A stretch of DNA of 64,000 nucleotides from Myrica gale (Eukaryota > Streptophyta > Magnoliopsida > Fagales > Myricaceae): the NCBI GenBank assembly GCA_963930655.1, contig OZ005612.1, positions 9,801,001-9,865,000 of the forward strand, given 5' to 3'. How positions within the stretch are numbered: the first letter of the stretch is position 1; each line of letters begins with the position of its first letter. Shown piece by piece: positions 1 to 12,200 of the stretch. A program made the position numbers and the translations under genes. The notes under the pieces were generated by a model. It had not been told where the DNA came from. It worked only from the letters and a program-made list of their open reading frames with translations, and did no database searches.

Positions 1-252
1 TATGCTTTGTTTACCTTTTCGAAAGCACGTGTGTCTCTTTTGTTCATGTTAAGCAAATTAAAAAAAATACACAAGTTGCTTTCCCACCACAAGTGTACTT
101 ATTTTAATGTTTATGGTCGATGCACTCAACTCTTACCATATTTGTTGTTCTATTTTCTACAATAATACATATCATGAGCTAAATTTTATATTTTACTCAG
201 CAGGTGTGGTATTTTAAAAATTCTAAACATGTCGTATGACTTTCTTGTATTC

Positions 253-430
253 AAGGTGCACTATGGCGGTAGATTCAATTGGCACTTTAGGTGTTCTTAT
301 GTAGGTGGAAATGTCTCCGTGTATGACGAACCGTACGATCCAGATTGACTATCATTTTTTGAGTTGGACGACGTTGTGAAACCATTTGGATATAAGCCTG
401 GTGTCCTAGAAGGAAAGCAGCAGCATTAAG
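253..430 (+). pseudogene. PB1-like (MULE-associated) N-terminal domain remnant
   Basis: Reading from 253 the frame gives VHYGGRFNWHF, then a CSYVGG stretch, an acidic DEPYDPD block, and after one stop LSFFELDDVVKPFGYKPG. This spacing (V/I-H-x-GG, YVGG, acidic patch, FELDD, GY) is the pattern I know from the PB1-like domain at the N-terminus of plant MuDR/MULE transposases and their host-encoded relatives. The TGA after DPD and a TAA after KQQH break the frame. No DDE transposase core is seen downstream before the gypsy element begins. Called from motif pattern only; it could equally be a decayed host gene carrying the same domain. Confidence 0.5.
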
Positions 431-1124
431 ACGTCAGGGCATGAGTGTTGCAGTTGTCCCACTTGTAGACGAGGAATCAATTTCCCTAGCCTCAGAGTTC
501 GGCATGGACAATGTACGTCTTCACATTTTTTGAGTATATAACTTTTCATTTATGCTAATTGGAGTTGGCATTGCTGACAAATATGTTTTTTTCCTTATTG
601 TAGCTTTTTTCACTTGTTGATGACTCAATGCCGACTTCAGCATCTGCGCAGAAGGGTAAGAATAAATGTAAAAAGTCCAGGGTAACTTCTTCACAAGCAG
701 CTGGGTCCCAAAGCTAGAGACTGAGAAAGTTTAACTCCAAATTTTGGTGACAGTAAGCCCATATGTAGATAATTTAGTATCTTGCTCTTATATTAACAAC
801 TTTTATTAATAATTTTGTATCGTGTTCTTATGTTAACAGCTTCCATTAAAAATTTTGTATCTTGTTTTATATGAACAGCTTTTATTAAAAATTTTGTATC
901 ATGTTCTTATATTAACAACTACTATTAATAATTTTTGTGTCCTATTTGTAGAATGAAGCAAATACGTAAATTCAACCTCCTGCAGCAAGAACAAGAAGTG
1001 GAGGAAGAGCAGACCATACTATACCACCACCTGCAGCACCTCAAACTATACCAGTCACTGAGGTTGCATCTCAAGTCATGGAAATAGACAAGAGGATCCA
1101 ATTGATGTAGAGGACATTGCTAGT
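431..1124 (+). other. Coding-like remnants downstream of the PB1-like block
   Basis: Three short open stretches on the + strand look like decayed exons of the same element or gene: about 432-517 (reads MSVAVVPLVDEESISLAS), about 614-715 (Ser/Lys-rich) and about 950-1105 (Pro/Ala-rich, reading IPPPAAPQTIPVTEVA). A tandem repeat lies between the last two. Just before the gypsy LTR a third reading frame is acidic (DPIDVEDIASEEED) and runs into the LTR without a visible TSD. No function can be assigned. Confidence 0.3.
771..949. repeat. 40-bp tandem repeat, about 4.4 copies
   Basis: Units of about 40 bp start AATTT(A/T)GTATC and end TTATTAA(T/A), at about 771, 811, 851 and 890, with a partial fifth copy. 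Copies differ by a few substitutions. It looks like an AT-rich minisatellite, probably within an intron of the surrounding remnant. Confidence 0.75.
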
Positions 1125-2230
1125 GAGGAGGAGGATAGCACGCGAGATGCGGCGCCAATGACACCCATGGGCGCCTTTGACACCCCACAGCGCGCGCGGC
1201 AAGAGCACATGACACGCCCACAGCGTACGCAGCCGAGGCACCACAGACAAGCCATGGCATCAGCATGCGCGCGCGCGAGCAAGGCACACCGGCACCACTG
1301 ACAAGCCATGGCAGCCCAGCAATGCCGACGCCCAGCAGGCAAGTCAGCCAGCAGCAGACATGTCATGGCAAGCTCATGGCCACCACATGGCCTTGCCATG
1401 ACTTAGCACCACAGGAGGGCCCTGACCCCCAGCCAAGCCAATCAGCAGCAGAGGGCCAAGAGTGGCTAACCACAGCAGCCACCGCTGGCGGCGGAGCACC
1501 ACCGCCCTTAGCGGTGACCGGACGGGAAGTGATGAGCATGACCTTGGGAGTCGGAGGAGCATCACCACCCAAGGAGGAGCATGGCTGCGGCGCCACCGTG
1601 TAGGGCGGCGGACGGCGGCTAGATCAGCATCTTCAGAGATTGCCTCTGATTATGGTAGTAATTCAATAAATCTTATCTTCTAGAATTAGATGTTTCTAGA
1701 AGATTGTTTTTCCTTTCTAAGTTTTGATGATTTAGGAATGTATCATCAAATCTCCCTTATTCTGGGAATTGTTTCCTTAGAATCTTGAAGATTTGATTTA
1801 GATTGATTTGATTTGATTTGATTAGGGTTTTGTAAGCTCCTGAGAAGGCCTATATAAGCACTCCTCATGAGCATTAGAATTCAGTCATGGAGTTGAGTAG
1901 TGAGAGCTAGAGAGCTTTTCTGAGAGTGGCCAGGCATAGGCACGTTTATGCCAGTAGACTTGGGAGCTAATAACCTCTTAAGTTGGGCGTGCTTGGGCTA
2001 ATAACCCTTGTACGATTGTTCTTGTGTTCTTGTGGTTCGAAGGACTAATAATCCTAAGACCACGTTATTCGTAATAAAGTGAGGTATTATTCATTGTTGA
2101 GTGTTTTGATCCTAAATTCTACGCTCGTGTGTTACTAGAAACGGTTCGGGAGGATCGATTACGGTGTTGGAGCGAATCGCGTGGAGGAGATTGGTGATTG
2201 TTCTGGAGTCTTTGACCGGGGACCCTAACA
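1125..2230 (+). repeat. 5' LTR of the gypsy element
   Basis: Matches 7584-8679 along its whole length. The GC-rich first ~500 bp contains open frames shared by both LTRs. A TATA box (1851-1857) and an AATAAA (2073-2078) mark likely U3/R borders, and the LTR ends TAACA at 2230. The internal region opens with TTGGTGCTTTCATTGAGAG (about 2232-2250), the expected position of the primer-binding site. I cannot name the primer tRNA. Confidence 0.9.
1851..1857 (+). promoter_or_regulatory. TATA box of the gypsy 5' LTR
   Basis: TATATAA, 216 bp upstream of an LTR AATAAA signal, is conserved at 8300-8306 in the 3' LTR. Its position between the GC-rich U3 and the polyadenylation signal fits the LTR promoter. 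Confidence 0.7.
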
Positions 2231-2375
2231 AATTGGTGCTTTCATTGAGAGGAGTTGCTTGAAGTTTTCTTCACTTCAAGCGAGGTAAACACGAGCAAAC
2301 CTTACTTTGATCCTTGTTACTAAGATTTTTGTAGAAGAAAGTTGTTTGTATTGTGTTGATATTATAATCTGTGGA

Positions 2376-2560
2376 GGGGTTCGATCTTCAATTCGGAGAG
2401 AACCCAAGGTCGGAAAGTGTTTGTTCTTAAGACGTTCTTGGTAAGTAAGGGGTTCGATCTTCCTTTGGGAGAGAACCCAAGGTTGGAAGTGTTCGTGAGA
2501 AGTTCTCCGTGGGAGGGGGTTCGATCTTCCTTTAGGAGAGAACCCACGGTTGGACTTGTT
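2376..2560 (+). repeat. Three repeated hairpin-like units in the gypsy leader
   Basis: Three copies of GGGGTTCGATCTTC-(about 8 nt)-GAGAGAACCCA begin near 2376, 2449 and 2515, between the primer-binding site and the gag start. GGGTTC and GAACCC can pair in each copy, giving a short stem-loop. The spacing is about 70 nt. The unit may be part of the packaging or translation-control leader; this role is inference. Confidence 0.7.
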
Positions 2561-2576
2561 GCAGCCAAGAGTTCCA

Positions 2577-5500
2577 ATGGAGGCCGCCTCGAGTTCATTT
2601 CCATCCAACAAGGACCGTTTTGAAGCTTTGGAGCTGGCATCTCGTTGGATGAAGGAGAAGATGGTGGAGACTACAACTTCCATGACGGACATGCAAGGGG
2701 CCATCACTTCAGTGACCAACACTACGGAGGAGAATATGAAGGCGGTGGAAGGCATGAGGCAAGACTTGCAAGCAATCTTGGCAAGACTTGGTGGAGAACC
2801 AAATGGGGGCAACCGCATACCACCCCCAAGCATGGAAGAGGAGCAGCCCTTTGATGGAAGAAGAACTAATATGTCCGAGTCTACAAGAGGAGAACCAAGG
2901 CAACGACCAGCACTTAGATTCGGTGGAAGAGTGGAGAATGAGCGGGAGATAGTGGAGAGGTGGCTGCGTGAGGAAGAGCCCAACCATGATGCTGATGACG
3001 ATGCAAGGACTGAAGAAGAAGTTGGTGGGAGTCGGTATAGGGAGGAGGTGCCCTATGCCCGAGTCCATGGAGATGCTAGAAGACATGGGAGACCACAAAG
3101 AGGCCACGACTACCATGATGATGATGATGGAGGGAATCAGTTTAACCACCGAGGACCTCGAAGGCCCCATTACCGCGGAGGTGACTATGAGATCGATGAT
3201 GGAAATCGGTTTAACAACCAAGGACCAAGAAGGCCACAATATCGTGGAGGTGACTATGAAGATGATGAAGGGAATTGGTTTAACAACCGAGGACCAAGGA
3301 GACCAAAGATTGATTTCCCAAAGTTCAATGGTGGCGACCCTCATGAGTGGCTAGACAAGGCGGACCATTATTTCCATGTGTATGAAGTCCCAAGGGAGGA
3401 AAGAGTGGCCACAGCTTGTTTCTTCCTTGATGGAAAGGCGAGCAAATGGTGGAGATGGATTCGGGCTCAGTACGAGAAGGAAGGAAGAAGGCTCGGGTGG
3501 ACGGCATTTGAGAGAGAGCTGTTGATGCAATTTGGGCCCTCGCCCATTATCAACCACCATGGCCAACTGGCCAAGCTAAAGCAATAAGGCAAGGTGCATG
3601 CCTACGTGGAGGAGTTCCGTCAACTCCAAACCTTGGTGAGGGGTTGGTCCGAGGAAGCGCTTGTTGGTACCTTTGTGGATGGGCTGAAGCCATGGATTGC
3701 CAGGGAGCTCAAGTTGAAGCAACCCACAAGGCTACAAGAGGCGATGAGGATGGCAGAGATTCTTGAAGAAAGGCACCACTTTGAGAAGAGGCACACCAAA
3801 GACCAAGTGGCTAACAAGGCTCCTAAACCCTTGTACTCCACGGGGTCTTGGAAGGAAAAGGAGGCGGCTATGGGAGACTCAAGGAGCAAAGGGAAGGAAG
3901 TCAATAAGCTGACCCGTGAGGAGCTGGATGAGTATATAAAGAAGGGCTTGTGTTTCAAGTGTGGCGAGAAGTGGAGCAGCGACCATCAATGCAAGAAAGC
4001 CGCCAAGGTGATGTTCATGATCGATGAAGATGAGGAGCATGTGGGGGAGTCTAGTGAAGAGGAGCACGGGCATGAGGAGTCCTCTAGTGAAGGGGAAAGT
4101 GAGGAGGCTGAGCTGAGCCTTAATGCTATGTCCGGAGTGCAAAAGCCCTCAACCATGCGACTTATGGCTTGGGTCGGGAAGCATGAAGTAACCTTGCTGG
4201 TGGATAGTGGGTCTACCCACAACTTCATCAACTCCTGCATTCTTTCTAAGGTGGGGTTGCATGGGGAAGAAGTAGAGCCATTCGAAGTCAAGGTGGCAAA
4301 TGGCGAGAAGCTAAGGTGCGAAATGGTGGTGAGAACCGTAAAGATGAATGTCCAAGGTGTCCGCATAATGGCTGATCTCCATGTACTTTCCTTGGTGGGA
4401 TTGGACGTGGTCTTGGGCAACGCTTGGCTAAGAGACATTGGCAAGGTTGTCACGGACTATGAGAAGATGACTATGGAGTTCAAGCTTGGAGGAAAGAAGA
4501 GGACGTGGACAGCTCTAGCATCAAAAGAGCCAAGGCCTTGCGAGGCCCACATGTTCGAGAAGCTATGCAAAGGTGGGGCTCATTGCTTTGCCATAGTGAT
4601 GGGGCAAGACAAAGAAGAAGACGGGCAAGGAGAGAAGAATGGTGATGGAAGTGAGGAGCTGCCCCAAGGTGTGAGGGCGGTCTTGGAAAGACACAAGGAA
4701 GTATTGGAGGTGCCTACCTCGTTGCCTCCAAGAAGGGAGTTTGATCACCGCATCGTGTTGAAGGATGCGAGTAAACCGGTAAATGTGTCACCATACCAGT
4801 ATGCTCACTTTCAGAAGGGTGAGATTGAAAGACAAGTGGAGGAGATGTTGGCTAGTGGCTTGATCCGACCAAGCACGAGCCCCTTTTCATCGCCGGTGTT
4901 ACTTGTGAGAAAGAAGGATGGAAGTTGGCGCTTTTGCACCGACTATCGGGCCTTGAATGAAGCGACGATGAGGGATAGATTCCCTATTCCTACTGTGGAC
5001 GAGATGCTTGATGAGTTGCATGGAGCTCATGTGTTCACCAAGGTAGATTTGCGGGCCGGATACCATCAAATCCGGATGAAGGAGGAAGACACCCACAAAA
5101 CGGCATTTAGGACTCACTCCGGCCAGTATGAGTACCTAGTGATGCCTTTTGGGCTATGCAATGCCCCGTCGACCTTCCAAGCGGCTATGAATGCCATATT
5201 CAAGCCGTTCTTAAGGAAGTTCGTATTGGTGTTCTTCGAAGACATCTTGGTGTATTCGAAGAGTGTGGAGAAACACTTGGAGCAGTTGGAGCGTGTGTTG
5301 GTGATCTTGAAGGAGCACAACTTCTTCATCAAGGCATCCAAATGTGCCTTCATGCAAGAAGAGTTAGAGTATCTTGGCCATATCATCTCGGGCCAAGGAG
5401 TGAAGGTGGACCAACGGAAGGTGGAAGCAATGGTGGATTGGCCTTTACCCAAGGATGTGTCAGCCTTGCGAGGATTCCTTGGATTGACGGGTTATTATCG

Positions 5501-7760
5501 ACGGTTCGTGCAAGGCTATGGATTGATCGCCAAGCCACTTACGTCGATGCTAAAGAATGAGGGCTTTGATTGGACCGATGAAGGAAGGAGGGCCTTTGAA
5601 GACTTGAAGAGAGCCATGACCAAGACACCCGTCTTGGCCTTGCCTGACTTCAAGAAACCATTTTAAGTCTATACTGATGCAAGTGCTGAAGGGATTGGGG
5701 CGGTACTAGCACAAGAAAGGAGGCCCATTGCATATATCTCAAAGGCCTTAGCGCCAATGAAGAAGGCATGGAGCACTTATGCAAGGGAAATGTTGGCGGT
5801 GGTGCATGCGGTGAAGGTATGGAGACCTTACCTCTTGGGGAGAAAGTTCACCATCGTGACCGATCAGCAAGCGTTGAGACACTTGCTGGAACAAAAGATA
5901 GTGACGCCGGAGCAGCAGAAGTTCCTTGTGAAGCTGTTGGGATTTGAATATGACATCGTGTATCAACCCGGCAAGGAGAATAAGGTGGCTGATGCCTTAT
6001 CGAGGAAGGAAGGAAGTCCAATGATGTGGACTCTTTATGAAGATGAGGCCGAACTTAGTGCCTTGAGTGGAGCTGAGTGGAGGATATGGGACAAGCTTAG
6101 AGAGGCCGTGGAGTTGGATGCAAGGTCTCAAGAGATCATTGAGAAGCTTGAAAGCCCATGTGATGGGGTGACCGGATTCAAGTTGCGGGATGGGCTTATC
6201 TACTATAAGTCCTACATCTATGTGCCAGACGTGCCCAACTTGAGGAAGGAGATCCTTACTCATTTCCACCATAGTAGGGAAGGTGGTCATTCGGGATGGC
6301 TCAGGACCTACATAAGGGTCAAACACTTCTTCTATTGGGAGGGCCTAAAGAGAAGTGTCAAGAAGTGGGTGGCCGAATATGACGTGTGTCAAAAGGCCAA
6401 GCATGACACAAGAGCCCCCACGGGCCTATTGCAACCCTTGCCCATACCAGAAGCTATATGGGAAGACTTGTCCATGGACTTCATGGAAGGCTTGCCCACG
6501 AGTCAAGGGTTTGAAGTGATCTTGGTGGTGGTGGATCGCTTAAGTAAGTATGCTCACTTCATACCCTTTAAGCATCCATTTACAATAAAGAGTGTGGCGA
6601 AGGCATTTGTGGATAATGTGGTGAAGCTCCATGGCTTCCCTAGAACCATAGTGACGGACCGGGATCGGGTGTTCATGAGTTCCTTTTGGAAGCAAGTGCT
6701 TTCACTTCAAGGAAGCAAGATGAAGACAAGTTCTTCATATCACCCGCAGACCGATGGCCAAACAGAGGTGGTCAACCGTACGCTGGAACAATACTTGCGG
6801 TGCTATTGCCATGATGAGCAAGCAAGGTGGATGGAGTATATGTCATGGGCAGAATATTGGTACAACACCACGTACCACTCATCTACCACACTTAGCCCAT
6901 TTGAAGTGGTGTATGGGAGAAAGCCTCCTACCTTGGTGACTTATGAGAAGGGTACGGCCAAGAATGCAGAGGTGGAGGAAGCCTTACTCACTAGGGATGA
7001 GATCCTAGCAAAGGTAAATAGGGGGCTCAAGAAAGCCCAAACTAGCATGAAGAAACAGTATGACAGAAGAAGGAGACTTGAAGAGTTTGAGCCCGGGGAC
7101 TTCGTATACTTGAAGCTCCAACCGTATGGGCAAAAGACAATGAAGAGAAAGGTGAGCTACAAGTTGGAGAAGAGATACTATGGGCCTTTCAAAGTGGCTG
7201 CCCGTGTCGAGATCGTTGCATATTGGTTGGAATTGTCACCAACCTCAAGACTTCACCCGGTATTTCATGTGTCTCTCCTCAAGAGACGGGTTAGAGATCC
7301 TAGTTTGATCATGGAGGAATTGCCTTCCTTTGATGAGGAAGGAAGAATGCTTCTACAACCTGACATAGGCCTTGAGTACAAGATGGTGCCAAGGGGAAGG
7401 TTTAGGAGGAAGATTTGGAGAGTGTTGGTGCAGTGGAGTGGGCGACCAAGAGAGGAAGCAACTTGGGAGGACTATGATGAGATAGCCTCAAGGTTTCCAC
7501 AATTTACCCTTGAGGATAAGGGTGCACTTAATGGAAGGGGGAATGAAAGGGTCCCCAGGGAAGACCTTGGACTGAACGGCTGCGAGGAGGAGGATAGCAC
7601 GCGAGATGCGGTGCCAATGACACCCATGGGCGCCTTTGACACCCCACAGCGCTCGCGGCAAGAGCACATGACACGCCCACAGCGCGCGCAGCCGAGGCAC
7701 CACAGACAAGCCATGGCATCAGCATGCGCGCGCGCGAGCAAGGCACACCGGCACCACTAA
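2577..7760 (+). pseudogene. gypsy gag-pol polyprotein, two in-frame stops
   Basis: One reading frame runs from ATG 2577 to the TAA ending at 7760 (inside the 3' LTR), broken only by TAA at 3585-3587 and TAA at 5664-5666; no frameshift is needed. Order: gag with a WWRW segment (~3440-3580), zinc knuckle CFKCGEKWSSDHQC (3951-3992), aspartic protease with DSG near 4203, reverse transcriptase (~4850-5420), RNase H with TDAS just after the second stop, integrase zinc domain (~6260-6400), the D-D-E core (~6470-6780) and a chromodomain-like tail ending in FPQFTLEDK (~7370-7520). Two key residues look altered. The RT catalytic box reads FFEDILVYS where an Asp pair is expected, and the integrase zinc domain reads YDVCQ where CxxCQ is expected. 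The ORF would read through the start of the LTR. The stop and motif changes fit a dead copy that could only be mobilised in trans. Confidence 0.92.
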
Positions 7761-8679
7761 CAAGCCATGGCAGCCCAGCAATGCCCACGCCCAGCAGGCA
7801 AGTCAGCCAGCAGCAGACATGCCATGGCAAGCTCATGGCCACCACAAGGCCTTGCCATGACTTAGCACCACAGCAGGGCCCTGACCCCCAGCCAAGCCAA
7901 TCAGCAGCAGAGGGCCAAGAGTGGCTAACCAAAGCAGCCACCGCTGGCGGCGGAGCACCACCACCCTTAGCGGTGACCGGACGGGAAGTGATGAGCATGA
8001 CCTTGGGAGTCAGAGGAGCATCACCACCCAAGGAGGAGCATGCCGGCGGCGCCACCGTGTAGGGCGGCGGACGGCAGCTAGATCAGCATCTTCAAAGATT
8101 GCCTCTGATTATGGTAGTAATTCAATAAATCTTATCTTCTAGAATTAGATGTTTCTAGAAGATTGTCTTTCCTTTCTAAGTTTTGATGATTTAGGAATGT
8201 ATCATCAAATCTCCCTAATTCTGGGAATTGTTTCCTTAGAATCTTAAAGATTTGATTTAGATTGATTTGATTAGGGTTTTGTAAGCTCCTGAGAAGGCCT
8301 ATATAAGCACTCCTCAGGAGCATTAGAATTCAGTCATGGAGTTGAGTAGTGAGAGCTAGAGAGCTTTTCTGAGAGTGGCCAGGCATAGGCACGTTTATGC
8401 CAGTAGACTTGGGGGCTAATAACGTCTTAAGTTGGGCGTGCTTGGGCTAATAACCCTTGTACGATTGTTCTTGTGTTCTTGTGGTTCGAAGCACTAATAA
8501 TCCTAAGACCACGTTCTTCGTAATAAAGTGAGGTATTATTCATTGTTGAGTGTTTTGATCCTAAATTCTACGCTCGTGTGTTACTAGAAACGGTTCGGGA
8601 GGATCGATTACGGTGTTGGAGCAGATCGCGTGGAGGAGATTGGTGATTGTTGTGAAGTCCTTGACCGGGGACCCTAACA
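7584..8679 (+). repeat. 3' LTR of the gypsy element
   Basis: Near-identical to 1125-2230 with TATATAA at 8300-8306 and AATAAA at 8522-8527. A 10-bp deletion in a GATTT repeat accounts for the length difference. A purine-rich stretch at about 7531-7552 is the candidate polypurine tract, but about 30 bp separate it from the visible LTR start. Confidence 0.9.
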
Positions 8680-9019
8680 ACTCCTCCATCGTTGCAATGT
8701 GCTTCGCATACTCCGCCTTCTTTCGTGCCTCTCCTAAAGACAGCTTAAAACCCTCCTTTCATGGACACACATAAGAGGATCAAACCACATGAAAAACTCG
8801 TATGATCTCCCAAACCGCATTCATATCATGTATAAACATTTCAGGGCAATAATATACATATGTACTAAAACTACATATATGAGGTATTATCTTGTGGTTC
8901 ATACAGCTAAAAAATCTTCTGCCAAAATTTTCTTCTGTGTAGGTAGTCTTCAGGTAAGAATCAAATCCACAGTAACAAATAGGAATTTTAGTTGAATCTC
9001 CATCTACTCTTATCGCCAA
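8680..9019 (-). pseudogene. GRF-type zinc-finger protein remnant
   Basis: On the minus strand, ATG at 9019 opens a block reading PICYCGFDS, then TYTEENFGRRFFSC, which is the C-x-CG ... T ... GRRFF-x-C pattern of plant GRF zinc fingers. A second open block (about 8758-8681) reads KEGFKLSLGEARKKAEYAK and runs up to the gypsy LTR junction. The sequence between them looks intronic. The 3' continuation is not found on the far side of the gypsy element, so the gene is truncated there. GRF proteins are often transposon-associated or of unknown function in plants. Confidence 0.5.
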
Positions 9020-9173
9020 ACTTGCAGTACTTGGGGATGCACGTGAATTGCTTAAAAAACATGTGAGAAGTCCATTAAAAGCATTTGTGGTAGTTATTGT
9101 TCACTACTTAAACATGATTCTCATAAAGTGTAACTTGACACTTATATTGAATAACCCAATTAATACAACACAT

Positions 9174-9267
9174 AACTTCCCAAATGTGCACTACAGAACC
9201 AAGTTAACTTCCCAAATGTGCACTACAAAGCAAGTTAACTTCTCAAATGTGCACTACAGAGCAAGTA
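9174..9267. repeat. 31-32-bp tandem repeat, three copies
   Basis: Three consecutive copies of AACTT(C)CCAAATGTGCACTAC followed by AGA(A/G)CCAAGTT start at 9174, 9206 and 9237. They differ at a few positions only. Confidence 0.85.
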
Positions 9268-12200
9268 TATAACATATGTTAAGCAAGAAATTAATTATAA
9301 CAAAGCAATTACGCAGATTAGTTGTCCTACCCACATGCCAAAAGAAGAGAAAATCAAGCACACAGAACCAAGAAATACAGCACCGAGGAAAAAGAATGGC
9401 ATACCATTTTTGCACAATTTTAAGAAAACGCGGCATCGTGAAAGTATAAGCGTGCAAAAGAAGAGAAAAACAAGAACACATAACCAAGAAAAAAAAAGGA
9501 TAGAATTAAACACAACACCACAGAGGTGTATGGATAACACAAAACATACAGAGCAACGAGAGGGAAAAATGCAGAAGCGTTACTAGTGTGACACCATTTA
9601 TGAACTATTTTTTTGGTTAATCTAGATTTCAGGCACCGCATCTACAACTGGGGCTCAGTATCATCAAAGGGGAGGGGATGAATGCCAAATCTTTGACTAC
9701 TGGGCAAAACGTGAATTTGAACTTCTTAATGGATAGAATGAGGTTAAAACGGGAAGAAGAAAAAATAGGTAATGCACGTGAACGGCACGTGGACTTATTA
9801 CAGTTAGTATTAACGGCTAAATCAACTTTAGAGTGTTAATTGACAAAAATAAAAAGACCGTGGGCTCAATGTCACGAAATCAAGACAAGAGAGTGCAAAG
9901 TGTCAGACAGACCATAGTTTAGGCGTGTAAAGTGTATTTTCCCCTTCAAAATACTCACAACCCAATAAATACATAACGACGTAATAACTATGGGTCCTTG
10001 AGAGCACCCATACGATCAACTACATTATCTGGCTCTTGGTCTACATTAACCAGCTCTAGCAGCATTCAAACAGCAGTGGTGCTGGTGGAGTTTTCAGAGG
10101 CAAGATGTTCGATGTCTGGTAGTGGTAATGCTCCATGAGCACTTCGAATGAATCCAACACCCATATTCGAATTTGCAACGTTAGCCTGTGCATACCAAAG
10201 TCACAAGTATGAAGGATCTCGTGAACCCTCATGGTCTGCTAACGAGATAATACATATACAACGCAAAGAAATAAAAAGGATGACTCTTAAGGACTCAATA
10301 AGGTAGTAAAGGAGGAAACATTGTCATGAAAAAGCAGTGAGTAAGTAAAACAAATACAGGCAAGTAAATAAGAAAGCGTAAGAATACCACAGTAAAGGAT
10401 TATGAAATGATGAACAATACGCATTTCACTTACTGATCCTATTATCATTTCTAGATGATACTTCTTTATCTCAATTCTCATCGATCTCCATGCTCTGCTT
10501 ACTCCCAGAGTTCGGGCTGTCCATCCCTCTCCCTTTCCTTCGAGGTTTTTTTGTGAAGGATTCTACTCCATGCCTCCTGGAGGCCACTCCTACACCCAAT
10601 TAAGGCAATGGTTACACATCTTCCAAAGATCGGTACCATCATACTTCACTTGTCCTCTTAGACATTTAGTCTTATAGATGGGCTTTCAAAAATTACTATG
10701 TTTATGGAAACATCGTTTTCCAAATTGTTCGATGTACATCATTGTGTTCATTGATTCATCCGCTAAATTCTTAACATGCTCATGATGTATGATGTATTCA
10801 AATACTAATACAGTTGCTTAAATAAGACTACAAGGTTTTCACTAATTTAACAGAAAGAAATGTATCATAATTGAACGCATTATTTATTTATTTATATTAA
10901 TTTATTGCTTATTATTTAATTCCAACTTAGATTATTAATCCTTCGGATATATTTTCCTTAGGATTTTCACTTGACTATTTAATTAGGGTTTTATCCTTTT
11001 GGGCTTCAATAAGCCTAAAGGCATGTGATGCCCCTCATCTTTTTGTGGTGCCTTTACGATGTTTGCTATAAATATTTTAAGAAAATATGCACTTTGATAT
11101 TAGTCTTGATTTCCTTAGTTTTTAAATTCATTATTATTAGCACTTAGATTTATTTCATGGTTAATTAAATTCTTTTTTTGCGATTTCTTCTCTTAATTTT
11201 TATATCCTTGCATTATTTCATTTTATTTCATATGCTTAAAATTATTTACTTTATTTGAGTTATTTTTCCTTATTTTTATAGATTAAATTGGATAAATTTT
11301 TACTAGGGCCGAAATTCATTTTTTTATTAATATTTTATTTTCGGTTATTGTTTTAATCATTATTCCTTACTTAGATTAATTTAATGTTGCTTATTCCATT
11401 TGAATTTATCATTCCATGTAATTGATTTATTTGTACCGAATTATTATTTTAAAAGGGCCTATTTAATCTCATTTAGATAATATTGGGCTTAGGGTAGTTA
11501 ATTTTGGACTTGGACCTATAAAACATGTGTGGGCCGAACCCCATTACTTATCCAGGAGCCCAAGAGTCACCAAGCCCCTCTCAACTACCCCGCTTAGCCG
11601 ACCATAAAACTATAGATCTCCAAATCCCACCTTTTTGACACATGGCCATAACTCCTTTTTCTAGACATTATTGCCCAATGCGATTAATGCCTTGTAGCTC
11701 ATTTGAAGATTTAGGGCAGATTTTATATTTAATTATAAACTTCATGTTTAATTCTCTAATTAGTGTTATAAATGGAAAAAGTATATTAATTCTTTACTTA
11801 AGGAAAAATGTCTAATAATTTGAAACCATATGACGCTGAAACAGATCGAGTATTTTAAATTTAGTTTGTGGGTTTAATTTCTGAAATTTTCATTTATTAT
11901 TTTTTTAATTATTCATGCAATGAAATTACAAGTACTTTATTGGATTACAAGTCATATCATGGGATGCTTGGATGTGTACTTTGCACTTGAATGATATTCC
12001 TGCATTAATTGCACTTGAAGAAAGAGTGACAGTACCTGACACATTAGGAGAGTGCAACCCCCCACAACAGGGAGTGGGTGGGCTCCTTCTGGGGTCTACG
12101 ACATCATTTTTAAAAGTCTTGGTGTAGGTGGCACAAGACAGACTCATGAAGAGAGGAGAGACACACAACCTGAATTTGGGGGTGAACAGAGTAAGTACTA

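Larger units (their letters stand above)
1125..8679 (+). mobile_element. Ty3/gypsy LTR retrotransposon, full length but defective
   Basis: Two direct LTRs (1125-2230 and 7584-8679) flank an internal region with gag, protease, reverse transcriptase, RNase H, integrase and a C-terminal chromodomain-like segment in the order typical of Ty3/gypsy. The right LTR end is CCCTAACA. The left repeat boundary is GAGGAGGAGGAT and not a clean TG. The flanks (CTAGT left, ACTCC right) do not match, so no TSD is visible and the ends may have recombined. By eye the LTRs differ by roughly 25-30 substitutions plus a 10-bp indel, which suggests a fairly recent insertion. Two in-frame stops make it non-autonomous. 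Confidence 0.93.

Noticed and set aside
1265..1603. Plus-strand ORF in the gypsy 5' LTR, repeated at 7724-8062
   Set aside because: Both copies are duplicated only because they lie in LTRs; composition is GC-driven Pro/Ala/His with no domain. The true pol frame already ends at 7760.
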